This document shows, one piece after another, positions 26,761 to 33,726 of a DNA stretch of 36,350 nucleotides (position 1 is its first letter; each line of letters opens with the position of its first letter). The notes below the pieces were generated by a model. It was not told the DNA's origin. It saw only the letters and a list, made by a program, of their open reading frames with translations, and ran no database searches. A program made the position numbers and the translations under genes. The DNA lies in contig JAGVUA010000005.1 in the NCBI GenBank assembly GCA_019136545.1, positions 1-36,350 on the forward strand, given 5' to 3'. The stretch comes from Betaproteobacteria bacterium (GTDB taxonomy: Bacteria > Pseudomonadota > Gammaproteobacteria > Burkholderiales > Rhodocyclaceae).

Positions 26761-27105
26761 CTAGCGGATCCCCAGCAGTTCCACCTCGAACACCAGCGTC
26801 GCATTCGGCGGAATGACGCCGCCGGCGCCGCGCGCGCCATAGCCCAGTTGCGGCGGAATGGTCAGCTTGCGCACGCCGCCGATCTTCATGCCCTGCACGC
26901 CTTCGTCCCAGCCGGCAATCACGTGGCGCGCGGCCAGCGGAAACTCGAACGGCTCGTTGCGGTCCTTGCTCGAATCGAACTTGCGGCCATCGGTCAGCCA
27001 GCCGGTGTAATGAACGGACACGGTCTGGCCGGCGCGCGCCTCGTCGCCGGCGCCTACGTTCAGGTCTTCGATGATCAGGCCGCTATCGGTAGTCATGGCG
27101 GGCAT
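26761..27105 (-). CDS. FKBP-type peptidyl-prolyl cis-trans isomerase
   Basis: Single FKBP domain of 114 residues without signal peptide, so a cytoplasmic proline isomerase and folding helper. Conserved segments are [66 protein letters not shown], with the aromatic binding pocket intact. Small stand-alone FKBPs of this size occur in Neisseria and other Betaproteobacteria. Two ATGs are possible: 27120, which overlaps the glcE stop as ATGA, and 27105, which has AAAGGAAA 4 bases before it; the second is chosen. It is the last gene of the S24-to-glcE operon. Confidence 0.92.
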   Translation of the reverse strand: MPAMTTDSGLIIEDLNVGAGDEARAGQTVSVHYTGWLTDGRKFDSSKDRNEPFEFPLAARHVIAGWDEGVQGMKIGGVRKLTIPPQLGYGARGAGGVIPPNATLVFEVELLGIR

Positions 27106-27116
27106 GGGATTTCCTT

Positions 27117-28181
27117 TCATGTTGAGAGGTCAGGGTAAAGGCGGCCGGGATTGAACACGCCCCGTGGATCGAAAGCGGCCTTGAGCCGCCGGTGGATTTG
27201 CATGAGCGGCGCCGGCAGCGGCTGAAAAACGCCGGCGGATTTGTCGCCGCCGCGAAACGATGTCGCATGGCCGCCGGCGCGGCTTGCGGCCTGCCGCGCG
27301 GCGGCGGCATCACCGCGCCACCAGCGCTGGCTGCCGCCCCATTCGATGAGCTGGGCGCCCGGCAGGTCCAGCGGCGGCGCCACCGACGGTAGCGCAAGAC
27401 GTTGCAAGATTTCGCCGCCGGCGAAAAAATCCAGCCGCTGCTGGCGCAGCGCCTCCCAGAACGCGGCACCCTCATCGACAAGGTCGCCGCCGAGCTTGCG
27501 GCAGGCTGCCGCCACCGCCGCGCGCGCGCCCGACAGGCGCACGGTCAACACGCCGTCCTGCCAGCAAGTCGCGGAGATCGGCAAGGGCTGGCCGGCCCAG
27601 GCGTTCATCGCCTCGATGGCCTGCGCCTGCGGCAGGTCGAAGCGCAGGGTCGCCTCGGCCACGGGTCGCGGCAGCACTTTCAGCGAGACCTCGAGGATGA
27701 GACCGAGCGTGCCGAGGCTGCCCGCCATCAGGCGCGAGACATCGTAGCCGGCGACGTTCTTCATCACCTGGCCGCCGAAAGTCAGCCGCCGCGCCACGCC
27801 GTCGAGCAGCTGTACGCCGAGCACGAAATCGCGCACGGCGCCGACCGCGGCGCGGCGCGGGCCGGACAAACCGGCGGCAACGACGCCGCCCACGGTGGCC
27901 AATGAGGCCCCAGCGCCAAAATGCGGCGGCTCGAACGGCAGACACTGCCCCTGGGCGGCGAGCGCCGCCTCGATCTCGGCGAGCGGCGTGCCGCAGCGCG
28001 CGGTGATCACCAGTTCGGTCGGCTCGTAGGCGACGATGCCGCGATGCTCGCGGGTATCGAGCACTTCGCCGACCAGGGCCCCGCCGTAGAAATCCTTGCT
28101 GCCGCCGCCGCGGAGGCGCAGCGCTCGTTCGCCACCGTCGGCGGCGCGGATGCGTTCGGCGAATTGCGCGGCGGCATCCAT
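27117..28181 (-). CDS. glcE: Glycolate oxidase FAD-binding subunit GlcE
   Basis: Second flavoprotein subunit of glycolate oxidase, 354 residues. FAD-binding type 4 segments: [14 protein letters not shown] near residue 25, [30 protein letters not shown] and [13 protein letters not shown], with the GlcE signature [26 protein letters not shown] following. The end, [24 protein letters not shown], is shared with GlcD-type proteins. The start overlaps the glcD stop as TGATG, which implies coupled translation. A dispersed motif (27778-27801) falls in the RRLTFGG segment. Confidence 0.94.
   Translation of the reverse strand: MDAAAQFAERIRAADGGERALRLRGGGSKDFYGGALVGEVLDTREHRGIVAYEPTELVITARCGTPLAEIEAALAAQGQCLPFEPPHFGAGASLATVGGVVAAGLSGPRRAAVGAVRDFVLGVQLLDGVARRLTFGGQVMKNVAGYDVSRLMAGSLGTLGLILEVSLKVLPRPVAEATLRFDLPQAQAIEAMNAWAGQPLPISATCWQDGVLTVRLSGARAAVAAACRKLGGDLVDEGAAFWEALRQQRLDFFAGGEILQRLALPSVAPPLDLPGAQLIEWGGSQRWWRGDAAAARQAASRAGGHATSFRGGDKSAGVFQPLPAPLMQIHRRLKAAFDPRGVFNPGRLYPDLST
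27778..27801 (+). repeat. Copy of dispersed AAAGTCAG motif inside glcE
   Basis: AAAGTCAG with 14 of 16 tail matches, antisense to glcE. The encoded segment RRLTFGG also fits the GlcE family, so selection on protein may contribute. Confidence 0.4.
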
Positions 28182-29692
28182 CAGAAACGCTCGATGTCGG
28201 GAAACTTGAGTTCGCCGGCATGCACGTGCATGCGGCCGAACTCGGCGCAGCGATGCAGGCTGGGCACCGCCTTGCCGGGATTGAGCAGGCCGGCCGGGTC
28301 GAAAGCGGCCTTGACGCGATGGAAGGTGGAGAGTTCCTCGCCGTCGAATTGCACGCACATGCCGCCGAGCTTCTCGGCACCCACGCCGTGCTCGCCGGTG
28401 ACCGTGCCGCCGAGCTTGACCGACAGCGCGAGAATGTCGGCGCCAAAGGCCTCGGTGCGTTCGAGTTCGCCCGGCACGTTGGCGTCGTAGAGGATGAGCG
28501 GATGCAGGTTGCCGTCGCCGGCGTGGAAGACGTTGATGCAGCGCAGGCCGTACTTCTTTTCCATGCCGGCGATGGCGCGCAGCATGTCGCCCAGCCGCTT
28601 CCTCGGAATCGTGCCGTCCATACAGTAGTAGTCGGCCGAAATGCGCCCGGCGGCAGGGAAGGCCGCCTTGCGCCCGGCCCAGAACTTGAGTCGCTCCGCC
28701 TCGTCCGCCGACACGCGGATGCCGGTGGCGCCGCAGCCTTCCAGCACGGCGCGCATGCGGCCGATTTCCTCCTCGACCTCCTCGGGCGTGCCGTCGGATT
28801 CGCACAGCAGGATCGCTTCGGCATCCAGATCGTAGCCGGCATTGACGAAAGGCTCGACCGCCGCCGTCGCCGGCTTGTCCATCATTTCCAGCCCGGCGGG
28901 AATGATGCCGGCGGCGATGATCGCAGCGACCGCGTCGCCGGCCTTGGTCACGTCGTCGAACGAGGCCATGACGACCCGTGCCGTCTCGGGCTTGGGCACC
29001 AGCTTCACCGTCACTTCGGTGACCACCGCCAGCAGGCCCTCGGAGCCGATCATCAGCGCCAGCAGGTCGTAGCCAGGCACATCGAGCGCCTGCGAACCCA
29101 GTTCGACGATCTCCCCTTCGACGGTCACGCCGCGCACGCGCAGCACGTTGTGCACCGTCAGGCCGTACTTGAGACAGTGCACGCCGCCGGCGTTCTCGGC
29201 GACGTTGCCGCCGATGCTGCAGGCGATCTGCGAACTCGGGTCGGGCGCGTAGTAGAGGCCGTGCGGCGCCGCCGCCTCGGAGATGGCGAGATTGCGCACC
29301 CCGGGCTCGACCACGGCGACGCGCGCGACGGGATCGAGGTGCAGGATGCGCTTCATCTTCGCCAGGCTGAGCACGATGCCCTGGCCGTGCGGCAGCGCGC
29401 CGCCCGACAGGCCGGTGCCCGCGCCGCGCGCGACCACGGGCGCGCCCAGCCGGTGGCAGATTCCGAGCACCGCCGCCACCTGGCCTTCGTTTTCGGCGAG
29501 CACTACCGCCAGCGGCACTTGGCGGAAGGCCGACAGGCCGTCGCATTCGTAGGGCTTCAGGTCCTCGCCGTCGACGAGCAGGTTGGCCGGCGGCACGACG
29601 GCGGCCAGCGCGGCCAGCAGCCCTGGGCGATCGACGTCGCCGAAATCCTGGTCGCGCTCGGCGCCGTGCCGGCGATGCGATGTGGCGTTCAT
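28181..29692 (-). CDS. glcD: Glycolate oxidase subunit GlcD
   Basis: Catalytic flavoprotein of glycolate oxidase (503 residues; E. coli GlcD 499), oxidising glycolate or D-lactate-like 2-hydroxy acids. The FAD-binding domain shows VVARGAGTGLSGGALPHGQGIVLSLAKM, VEPGVRNLAISEAAAPHGLYYAPDPSSQ and SIGGNVAENAGGVHCLKYG. The C-terminal FAD-oxidase domain shows GRKAAFPAAGRISADYYCMDGTIPR, VFHAGDGNLHPLILYD and GEHGVGAEK. The start is 9 bases after the preceding gene's stop; glcE overlaps its end. The N-terminal about 18 residues are a variable basic leader. Confidence 0.96.
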   Translation of the reverse strand: MNATSHRRHGAERDQDFGDVDRPGLLAALAAVVPPANLLVDGEDLKPYECDGLSAFRQVPLAVVLAENEGQVAAVLGICHRLGAPVVARGAGTGLSGGALPHGQGIVLSLAKMKRILHLDPVARVAVVEPGVRNLAISEAAAPHGLYYAPDPSSQIACSIGGNVAENAGGVHCLKYGLTVHNVLRVRGVTVEGEIVELGSQALDVPGYDLLALMIGSEGLLAVVTEVTVKLVPKPETARVVMASFDDVTKAGDAVAAIIAAGIIPAGLEMMDKPATAAVEPFVNAGYDLDAEAILLCESDGTPEEVEEEIGRMRAVLEGCGATGIRVSADEAERLKFWAGRKAAFPAAGRISADYYCMDGTIPRKRLGDMLRAIAGMEKKYGLRCINVFHAGDGNLHPLILYDANVPGELERTEAFGADILALSVKLGGTVTGEHGVGAEKLGGMCVQFDGEELSTFHRVKAAFDPAGLLNPGKAVPSLHRCAEFGRMHVHAGELKFPDIERF

Positions 29693-29701
29693 GGCGGGAT
29701 T

Positions 29702-30727
29702 CTACAAGGCGACCGGGGCGGGATCGCCAGCCAGCCCGGCCACCGCGTCCTCGTCGAGCGACATCAGCCGCCGCGCGGCGGCCAGCCAGTGCTCGGCGCC
29801 GGCCGCGACGGCGGCGCGCAACGGCGCCTCGCCTGCGCCGACGTCTGCGTAGGCCACCGCCAGGCGCGGAAACAATTCCCGACGCAGGCCATCGAAGTTG
29901 GCGAACCAGAAATGCAGCGAAGCGTCGTCCGCTTGCGCCAGCAGCGCCGGCAAGGTCGTCAGGCAATCGGCGAGATTGTCGCGCACGGCGCGCGCCACCA
30001 GTTCGGCACGCTTGGTCGCAAAACCGGTGATCATCCGCTCCCAGGCCGGCCCCAGCAGGCGCCCCGCCGCGTGCTCGCCGCGCTCGTGCAGGATGACGGT
30101 TCCGGTTTCGCGCTCGGTCATGCGCGCCAGCGCGCCGGCGGGATCGCGACCGTGGCCGTAGGCGGCCAGGGCGCGCGCCAAGGCGCCCTGCGGACGCTTG
30201 ACGTTCCAGGCGTCGATTTTTTCCCACAACCATTGGCGCAGAGCCTCGCGGCGCACGACGACCGTGCCGCCCTGCAAGGCGGCGGGAATCGCCGTCAGGT
30301 CGCGCGCGTACTCGCAGCCGCAGACCAGCACGGTCAGGTCGTCCTCGCGCGCCGCGCGCTCCAGCCGGGCGAGGAAGAAATGCGGCTTGCCGAAACGGCC
30401 GATGCCGGCGCCATAGATCAGACCGGCCGGCAGCAGGCGTTCGTTGATCGCACCGGCGGCGAACGGCTCGTGCAGCGCACCGGCCAGCGGCAACGGCTGG
30501 AACTGGTCGTCGGCCAGCGACTCCCAAAGCGCCTCGCGCTCGGCGATCCAGCGGCCCACCGCCTCGCGCGGCAGGGACGCCCCCGGCGGCAAGTCGTGCT
30601 CCCAGCGGTAGAACTCGCGCATCTCCAGCAGATAGGCGCACAGCGTCATGTCGCGCGCGTGGCGGGCATCGGCGATGTGGCAATTGCGCTGCACGGCCTC
30701 GAGCAGCGGCGCCATGCCGGCGATCAC
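29702..30727 (-). CDS. Conserved protein of unknown function (possibly Sfum_1244 family)
   Basis: Cytoplasmic protein of 341 residues with no signal peptide or membrane helix. It is well conserved in type: VQRNCHIADARHARDMTLCAYLLEMREFYRWE near the N-terminus, then PLPLAGALHEPF, LIYGAGIGRFGKPHFFLARL, VVVRREALRQWLWEKIDAW and FWFANFDGLRRELFP near the end. I believe related proteins are annotated Sfum_1244 family in Betaproteobacteria and Deltaproteobacteria, but I cannot confirm this. The activity is unknown. The GTG at 30727 is chosen because it overlaps the preceding stop as GTGA; an ATG at 30715 is the alternative. It sits directly upstream of glcD in one operon, so a role linked to glycolate oxidase is possible. 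Confidence 0.7.
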   Translation of the reverse strand: MIAGMAPLLEAVQRNCHIADARHARDMTLCAYLLEMREFYRWEHDLPPGASLPREAVGRWIAEREALWESLADDQFQPLPLAGALHEPFAAGAINERLLPAGLIYGAGIGRFGKPHFFLARLERAAREDDLTVLVCGCEYARDLTAIPAALQGGTVVVRREALRQWLWEKIDAWNVKRPQGALARALAAYGHGRDPAGALARMTERETGTVILHERGEHAAGRLLGPAWERMITGFATKRAELVARAVRDNLADCLTTLPALLAQADDASLHFWFANFDGLRRELFPRLAVAYADVGAGEAPLRAAVAAGAEHWLAAARRLMSLDEDAVAGLAGDPAPVAL

Positions 30728-31161
30728 GGCCGACGCCGCCGCGGTTCGAAGGCGGCGACCCCCTGGATGATGTCCGAGTAGGGCAGCGCCTCGAGGCCGC
30801 CATGGCGTTCGCGTGCCAGCAGCACCAGCCGGTGTACGTCGGGCGCCGGCGCGTCGGCATCGAGCGCCTGCCGCAGGCCCGACAGGCCGCCGCACTGGAT
30901 CTTCATCACCATGGCATGCGGCAGGACGCGCCGGGTGCTGGCGAGGCGCAGCGCGAAGGCTGACTTTTCGCGCAGCAGGCCGGCCAGCTGGCCGCATTCG
31001 GCGCGCGCCACCGGCGACGTGCAGGCAATGGTCTCGCGCTCGGCCAGCGCGCGGTGGCTGGCCAGTTGGCAGACGGCGCAACGCGCCAGCAGCGCCTTCT
31101 CAAAAACGCACGGCAGGCGATTGATCTCGCCGCGGGCGGAACGATAGGCGGCTTCGTCCAT
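30724..31161 (-). CDS. Conserved Cys-rich protein, unknown function
   Basis: Protein of 145 residues with cysteines at 18, 28, 31, 47, 56 and 90, in the pattern PCVFEKALLARCAVCQLA ... IACTSPVARAECG ... MKIQCGG. The spacing C-x9-C-x2-C-x15-C-x8-C could hold an iron-sulfur cluster or zinc, but I do not recognise a named family. There is no signal peptide, so the site is cytoplasmic. It overlaps the next gene by 4 bases and starts 3 bases after the gene before it, so it is tightly bound into the glcD operon. A role in cluster delivery to or electron transfer with glycolate oxidase is speculation. Confidence 0.7.
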   Translation of the reverse strand: MDEAAYRSARGEINRLPCVFEKALLARCAVCQLASHRALAERETIACTSPVARAECGQLAGLLREKSAFALRLASTRRVLPHAMVMKIQCGGLSGLRQALDADAPAPDVHRLVLLARERHGGLEALPYSDIIQGVAAFEPRRRRP

Positions 31162-31164
31162 CGG

Positions 31165-31398
31165 CTACCAGTCGTCGCCGGTCAGCGGCTCGCCTTCGCG
31201 CACCTGGTTGAGCAGATCCTCGGCTTGCAGCTCGTTTTCGGCGAAGATCACCTTCACTAGCGTGCCGGCCGCCAGGTCGGGCGCTTGGCGCAGGCGCTTG
31301 GCCTCGGCGGAGGCATGCTTGAAAAAGCCGAATTCGGTGATTTTTTCCAGTTGCTTGACCGGTCCGGCCTGGGTGACGCGATAAAGGTAGTAAGGCAT
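31165..31398 (-). CDS. Small conserved protein, unknown function
   Basis: Protein of 77 residues, MPYYLYRVTQAGPVKQLEKI followed by TEFGFFKHASAEAKRLR, a mixed beta-alpha pattern, then VKVIFAENELQAEDLLNQVREGEPLTGDDW. No known domain. An aromatic N-terminal strand and the acidic C-terminus suggest a small soluble partner protein. It lies between the S24-fold gene (21 bases upstream) and the Cys-rich gene (3 bases downstream), so it is in the same operon. Similar short proteins in Rhodocyclales are left as hypothetical (from memory). Confidence 0.65.
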   Translation of the reverse strand: MPYYLYRVTQAGPVKQLEKITEFGFFKHASAEAKRLRQAPDLAAGTLVKVIFAENELQAEDLLNQVREGEPLTGDDW

Positions 31399-31419
31399 GC
31401 TGTCTCCACTCGAAGAACT

Positions 31420-31779
31420 TCAATCGACGTAGCGTTTGGTTTCCTTGCGGCGGCCGGGCCGGCTCTTCTGGATGACCACGCCCCGCACGCAGCCGAGGTC
31501 GCCGATCACGGCAGCGGGATAGGCCGGATTGAGGGGCCGCAATTCCCAGCGGTCGCCCGCCCTGGCCAGCTGGCGAAAAATCCATTCGTCGCCGAGCCAC
31601 GCCAGCACGTAGGCGCCGTCGGTGGCGAGCCCCGCCGGCTCGATGATGATGATCTCGCCCTCGCGGAACTCCGGTGCCATGCTGTCGCCGAGCACCATCA
31701 GCGCGAAAGCCTCCGCGCCCTCGCACGCGTCGGCGGCCGTTGCGGCCGGGACGATGGGAATGACAGGCTTCGACGTCAT
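31420..31779 (-). CDS. S24-fold protein without HTH, catalytic Lys replaced by Arg
   Basis: Protein of 119 residues that is almost only the C-terminal domain of the LexA/phage-repressor S24 family. The serine loop is intact, LMVLGDSMAPEFREGEIIIIEP with Ser33. Alignment by eye of GDEWIFRQLARAGDRWELRPLNPAY with the LexA segment DDEVTVKRLKKQGNKVELLP puts Arg69 where the catalytic Lys stands. There is no DNA-binding domain in the first 25 residues. It may be a pseudoprotease, a dimerisation or sensor module, or an active variant with another base. A GTG at 31788 is an alternative start; the ATG has AAGG about 10 bases upstream. First gene of the operon leading to glcD and glcE. Confidence 0.8.
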   Translation of the reverse strand: MTSKPVIPIVPAATAADACEGAEAFALMVLGDSMAPEFREGEIIIIEPAGLATDGAYVLAWLGDEWIFRQLARAGDRWELRPLNPAYPAAVIGDLGCVRGVVIQKSRPGRRKETKRYVD

Positions 31780-31841
31780 GGCGGCCACCCTTGCCGCCCG
31801 GGCCGCAGCCGTGAAACCGACGAATTGAGGCAGTTTTCCAT

Positions 31842-31854
31842 TCTTGATTCAAGA
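31842..31854. promoter_or_regulatory. 13-base inverted repeat upstream of S24-fold gene
   Basis: TCTTGA and TCAAGA around a single T, about 65 bases before the S24 start. It is a candidate operator for the glcD operon promoter; the promoter itself is not clear to me on this strand. Confidence 0.35.
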
Positions 31855-31884
31855 CAAGAAAGTTTGATTTCCATCGTATGCCGC

Positions 31885-31913
31885 TTGACTCCGGCATCTA
31901 GCTTTCGTACTAT
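31885..31913 (+). promoter_or_regulatory. Sigma70 promoter for a predicted small RNA
   Basis: TTGACT at 31885-31890 and TACTAT at 31908-31913 with exactly 17 bases between. No protein-coding gene follows on this strand; the transcript would run into the hairpin at 31938-32015. Confidence 0.65.
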
Positions 31914-31926
31914 TACTTCCGTAATA
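31911..31926. promoter_or_regulatory. Operator-like palindrome over the small-RNA promoter
   Basis: TATTAC and GTAATA, perfect 6-base arms with a TTCC spacer, overlapping the -10 box and the predicted start near 31920. Binding there would block transcription of the small RNA. The candidate regulator is unknown. Confidence 0.5.
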
Positions 31927-32015
31927 CAGATTGACTCGGGGGGCTGCCTCGGACCGGCGTGTCGGGAACTGTGCCCGACGATACGACCGGATCGCCGCAG
32001 CCCCCCCACTTTTTT
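31920..32015 (+). ncRNA. Predicted stand-alone small RNA, about 96 nt
   Basis: Intergenic transcript with its own promoter and terminator and no plausible reading frame. The predicted fold is one long rod. Outer stem: GGGGGGCTGC (31938-31947) with GCAGCCCCCC (31997-32006). Middle: CCGG (31954-31957) with CCGG (31987-31990) and CGT (31958-31960) with ACG (31983-31985). Inner stem: GTCGGG (31961-31966) with CCCGAC (31974-31979), loop AACTGTG. Unpaired bases are few bulges. Six T follow the stem at 32010-32015. The RNA ends 15 bases before the convergent stop of the ferredoxin-reductase gene. I recognise no Rfam family; 6S RNA is about twice as long. Confidence 0.6.
31938..32015 (+). terminator. 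Rho-independent terminator of the small RNA
   Basis: Ten-base outer stem GGGGGGCTGC/GCAGCCCCCC enclosing further paired segments, then CACT and the T-run at 32010-32015. The T-run is only on the plus strand, so this does not end the minus-strand ferredoxin gene. Confidence 0.65.
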
Positions 32016-32030
32016 CTCGCCGGGGTGGCA

Positions 32031-33524
32031 TCACAGGACGGCCGCGACCACGCGGCCGGATGGCACGCCGGCCGCCAGCAGCATGCGCTGCGCCGCCTCG
32101 GCGAAGGCATGGCCGCCCGCAATGTAGATGCCGGCGTCGGCCGTGGCCTGTCCGGCGGCCATCAAGGCCGCGGCCGCCTGCCTGCCGGCATCGGCGCCAT
32201 CGGTGGCATCGAGCGCGCGATAGCTGAAGTGGTCGAGCGCTTCGGCCCATGCCCGGCACTGGTTGGCGAGATACTGGCCGCCCGGCCGCGTTGCCGCCCA
32301 GTAAACCGCGATCTCGGGAAAGCCGTCGAGCGACAAGGCATGCTCGACCAGGCTTCGCACCGGCGCGAAGCCCGCATCGCAGCAGAGGAAAGCCAGCGGC
32401 AAGCCGCGCTCGGGGCGCAGCACGAAATCGCCGAACGGCCCCCAGACATTGACCGGATCGCCGGGGTGAACGGCACCGGCGAACAGGCGGGCGGCGAAGC
32501 CGTCGCCGCTCTCGGCATCGGCGCGGGTGATATGGAACAGCAGGTTGCGATCGTCGCAAGGACAGGAAGCGACCGGATAGTCGCCGCGAAAATCGATGCC
32601 GCCGCCGGCGTAGCCAAGCGTGACGTTCTGGCCGGCGAGGAAGCGCAGCCGGTTGGAGCGCGGCGTCTGCAAATGCAGCAACATGGTCTCGGCATCGAGC
32701 GCCGCGGCACTGCGAACCCGCGCGACGATCTGCTGCTCCGGAATGTCGGCGGGCGACTGCGCCTCGACCATCTCGATCACCAGGTCGCTCACCGCCGTGT
32801 GCGCGCAGAGCAGGCGGTAGTTCTGCGCCCGCTCGGCCTCGGACAGCGGATAGTCGGTATTGCGGATCTGGCGCGTCTCGCCGGCGACCACGCGCGCCTT
32901 GCACAAGCCGCAATTGCCGTTGCCGCAGCCATAGGCGGGCGCCAGGCCGGCATGCAGGGCCGCTTCGAGAATGGTCTCGGAACCTTCGACGAAGAACTCG
33001 TGGCCCGAAGGCCGGAGGGTCACCTGGGCCGTCATCACGCGCAACATGTCATCCATCACCGCCACCGTGTCCAAAGTTTCCTGGCTGCCCAGCACCGCGG
33101 CCAGGCCGTCATCGAGCATGCCGCCGAGTTCGCGCAGCGGCGCGGCCAGCCCGGCCGGCGCGGCGCGCGCCCGGCCATCGATCTTTTCGCGCAAGGCCAC
33201 CACCAAGTCGTGGTAGCGCGCCAAGTGGCGGCGCAGGCTGTCGAGCTCCTGCCCCTGGGCGAACAGGCGCTGCGCCAGCACTTCCTGCGAGGGCAGCAGG
33301 CGCTCGCGCATGCGCCGGCTGAACGCCTGCTCCTTGATCTGGGCGACGCGCTCGAACGCACCGCTTTCCTCGAGGCGCAGCGCCGGATAGACGCGCTGCA
33401 GATCGGCGCCGTCGACCAGGCCGTCGTAGGCCGCCAGTTCGCCGTCGCGGATTTTTTTCTGCAAGTCGCCGCGCGTGACGCCGATCAATTGCGCCGCCCG
33501 CGACAAGCTCAGCAATTGCGCCAT
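32031..33524 (-). CDS. HTH-coiled-coil-2Fe2S ferredoxin-reductase fusion
   Basis: Protein of 497 residues with four parts. Residues 1-50 form a MerR/excisionase-like helix-turn-helix (SLSRAAQLIGVTRGDLQKKIRDGELAAY). Residues 55-120 are a charged helical or coiled-coil segment. Residues 165-250 are a plant-type 2Fe-2S ferredoxin with Cys200, 205, 208 and 240 (YGCGNGNCGLCKAR ... LLCAH). Residues 265-497 are a ferredoxin-NADP reductase-like module with FLAGQNVTLGY, FRGDYPVASCPCDD, GPFGDFVL, LAFLCCDAGFAPVRSLVEHAL and YIAGGHAFAEAAQ. The start ATG has GAGGAGGGG 4 bases before it. It could be a redox-sensing DNA-binding protein or a reductase with an oligomerisation domain. It is the only gene of its transcript and is followed by the small-RNA locus. 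Confidence 0.85.
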   Translation of the reverse strand: MAQLLSLSRAAQLIGVTRGDLQKKIRDGELAAYDGLVDGADLQRVYPALRLEESGAFERVAQIKEQAFSRRMRERLLPSQEVLAQRLFAQGQELDSLRRHLARYHDLVVALREKIDGRARAAPAGLAAPLRELGGMLDDGLAAVLGSQETLDTVAVMDDMLRVMTAQVTLRPSGHEFFVEGSETILEAALHAGLAPAYGCGNGNCGLCKARVVAGETRQIRNTDYPLSEAERAQNYRLLCAHTAVSDLVIEMVEAQSPADIPEQQIVARVRSAAALDAETMLLHLQTPRSNRLRFLAGQNVTLGYAGGGIDFRGDYPVASCPCDDRNLLFHITRADAESGDGFAARLFAGAVHPGDPVNVWGPFGDFVLRPERGLPLAFLCCDAGFAPVRSLVEHALSLDGFPEIAVYWAATRPGGQYLANQCRAWAEALDHFSYRALDATDGADAGRQAAAALMAAGQATADAGIYIAGGHAFAEAAQRMLLAAGVPSGRVVAAVL

Positions 33525-33726
33525 CGCCCCTCCTCGGCTTTCCGGGCTTCCACGCGGAGAGGATACCGCGCTTTTCACCAAGCCAAAATCAATGGCCTAA
33601 TCGGGGTCTTGCCCCGGCTTATCGCCGGGCATGCCTTATAGTGCGGCCCGGCGCGCCCCGTGTCCGGCCAGGCCGGCGGCCAAGCTCGCCTATCCTCAAT
33701 ATCCTCATTTTCGGCGAAGCACCTTC

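Noticed and set aside
28220-30781. Open frame of about 850 codons on the plus strand opposite glcD and neighbours
   Set aside because: Antisense to well-supported genes, composition typical of a GC-rich shadow frame, no motif.
27117-30860. Very long open frame (over 1200 codons) through glcE and out of frame over glcD and the gene beyond
   Set aside because: Only the last about 354 codons (glcE) have family similarity. The rest is a high-GC shadow of the real genes in other frames, with arginine-rich composition.
31776-31874. 32-codon ORF overlapping the S24 start as ATGA, possible leader peptide
   Set aside because: No ribosome-binding site before its ATG and no peptide motif; the overlap may be chance. 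It would need ribosome profiling to support it.
31420-32030. Prophage or SOS element, suggested by an S24 protein and a palindrome
   Set aside because: No integrase, HTH repressor, structural gene or attachment site is nearby, and the palindrome does not match the E. coli LexA box pattern CTG-N10-CAG.
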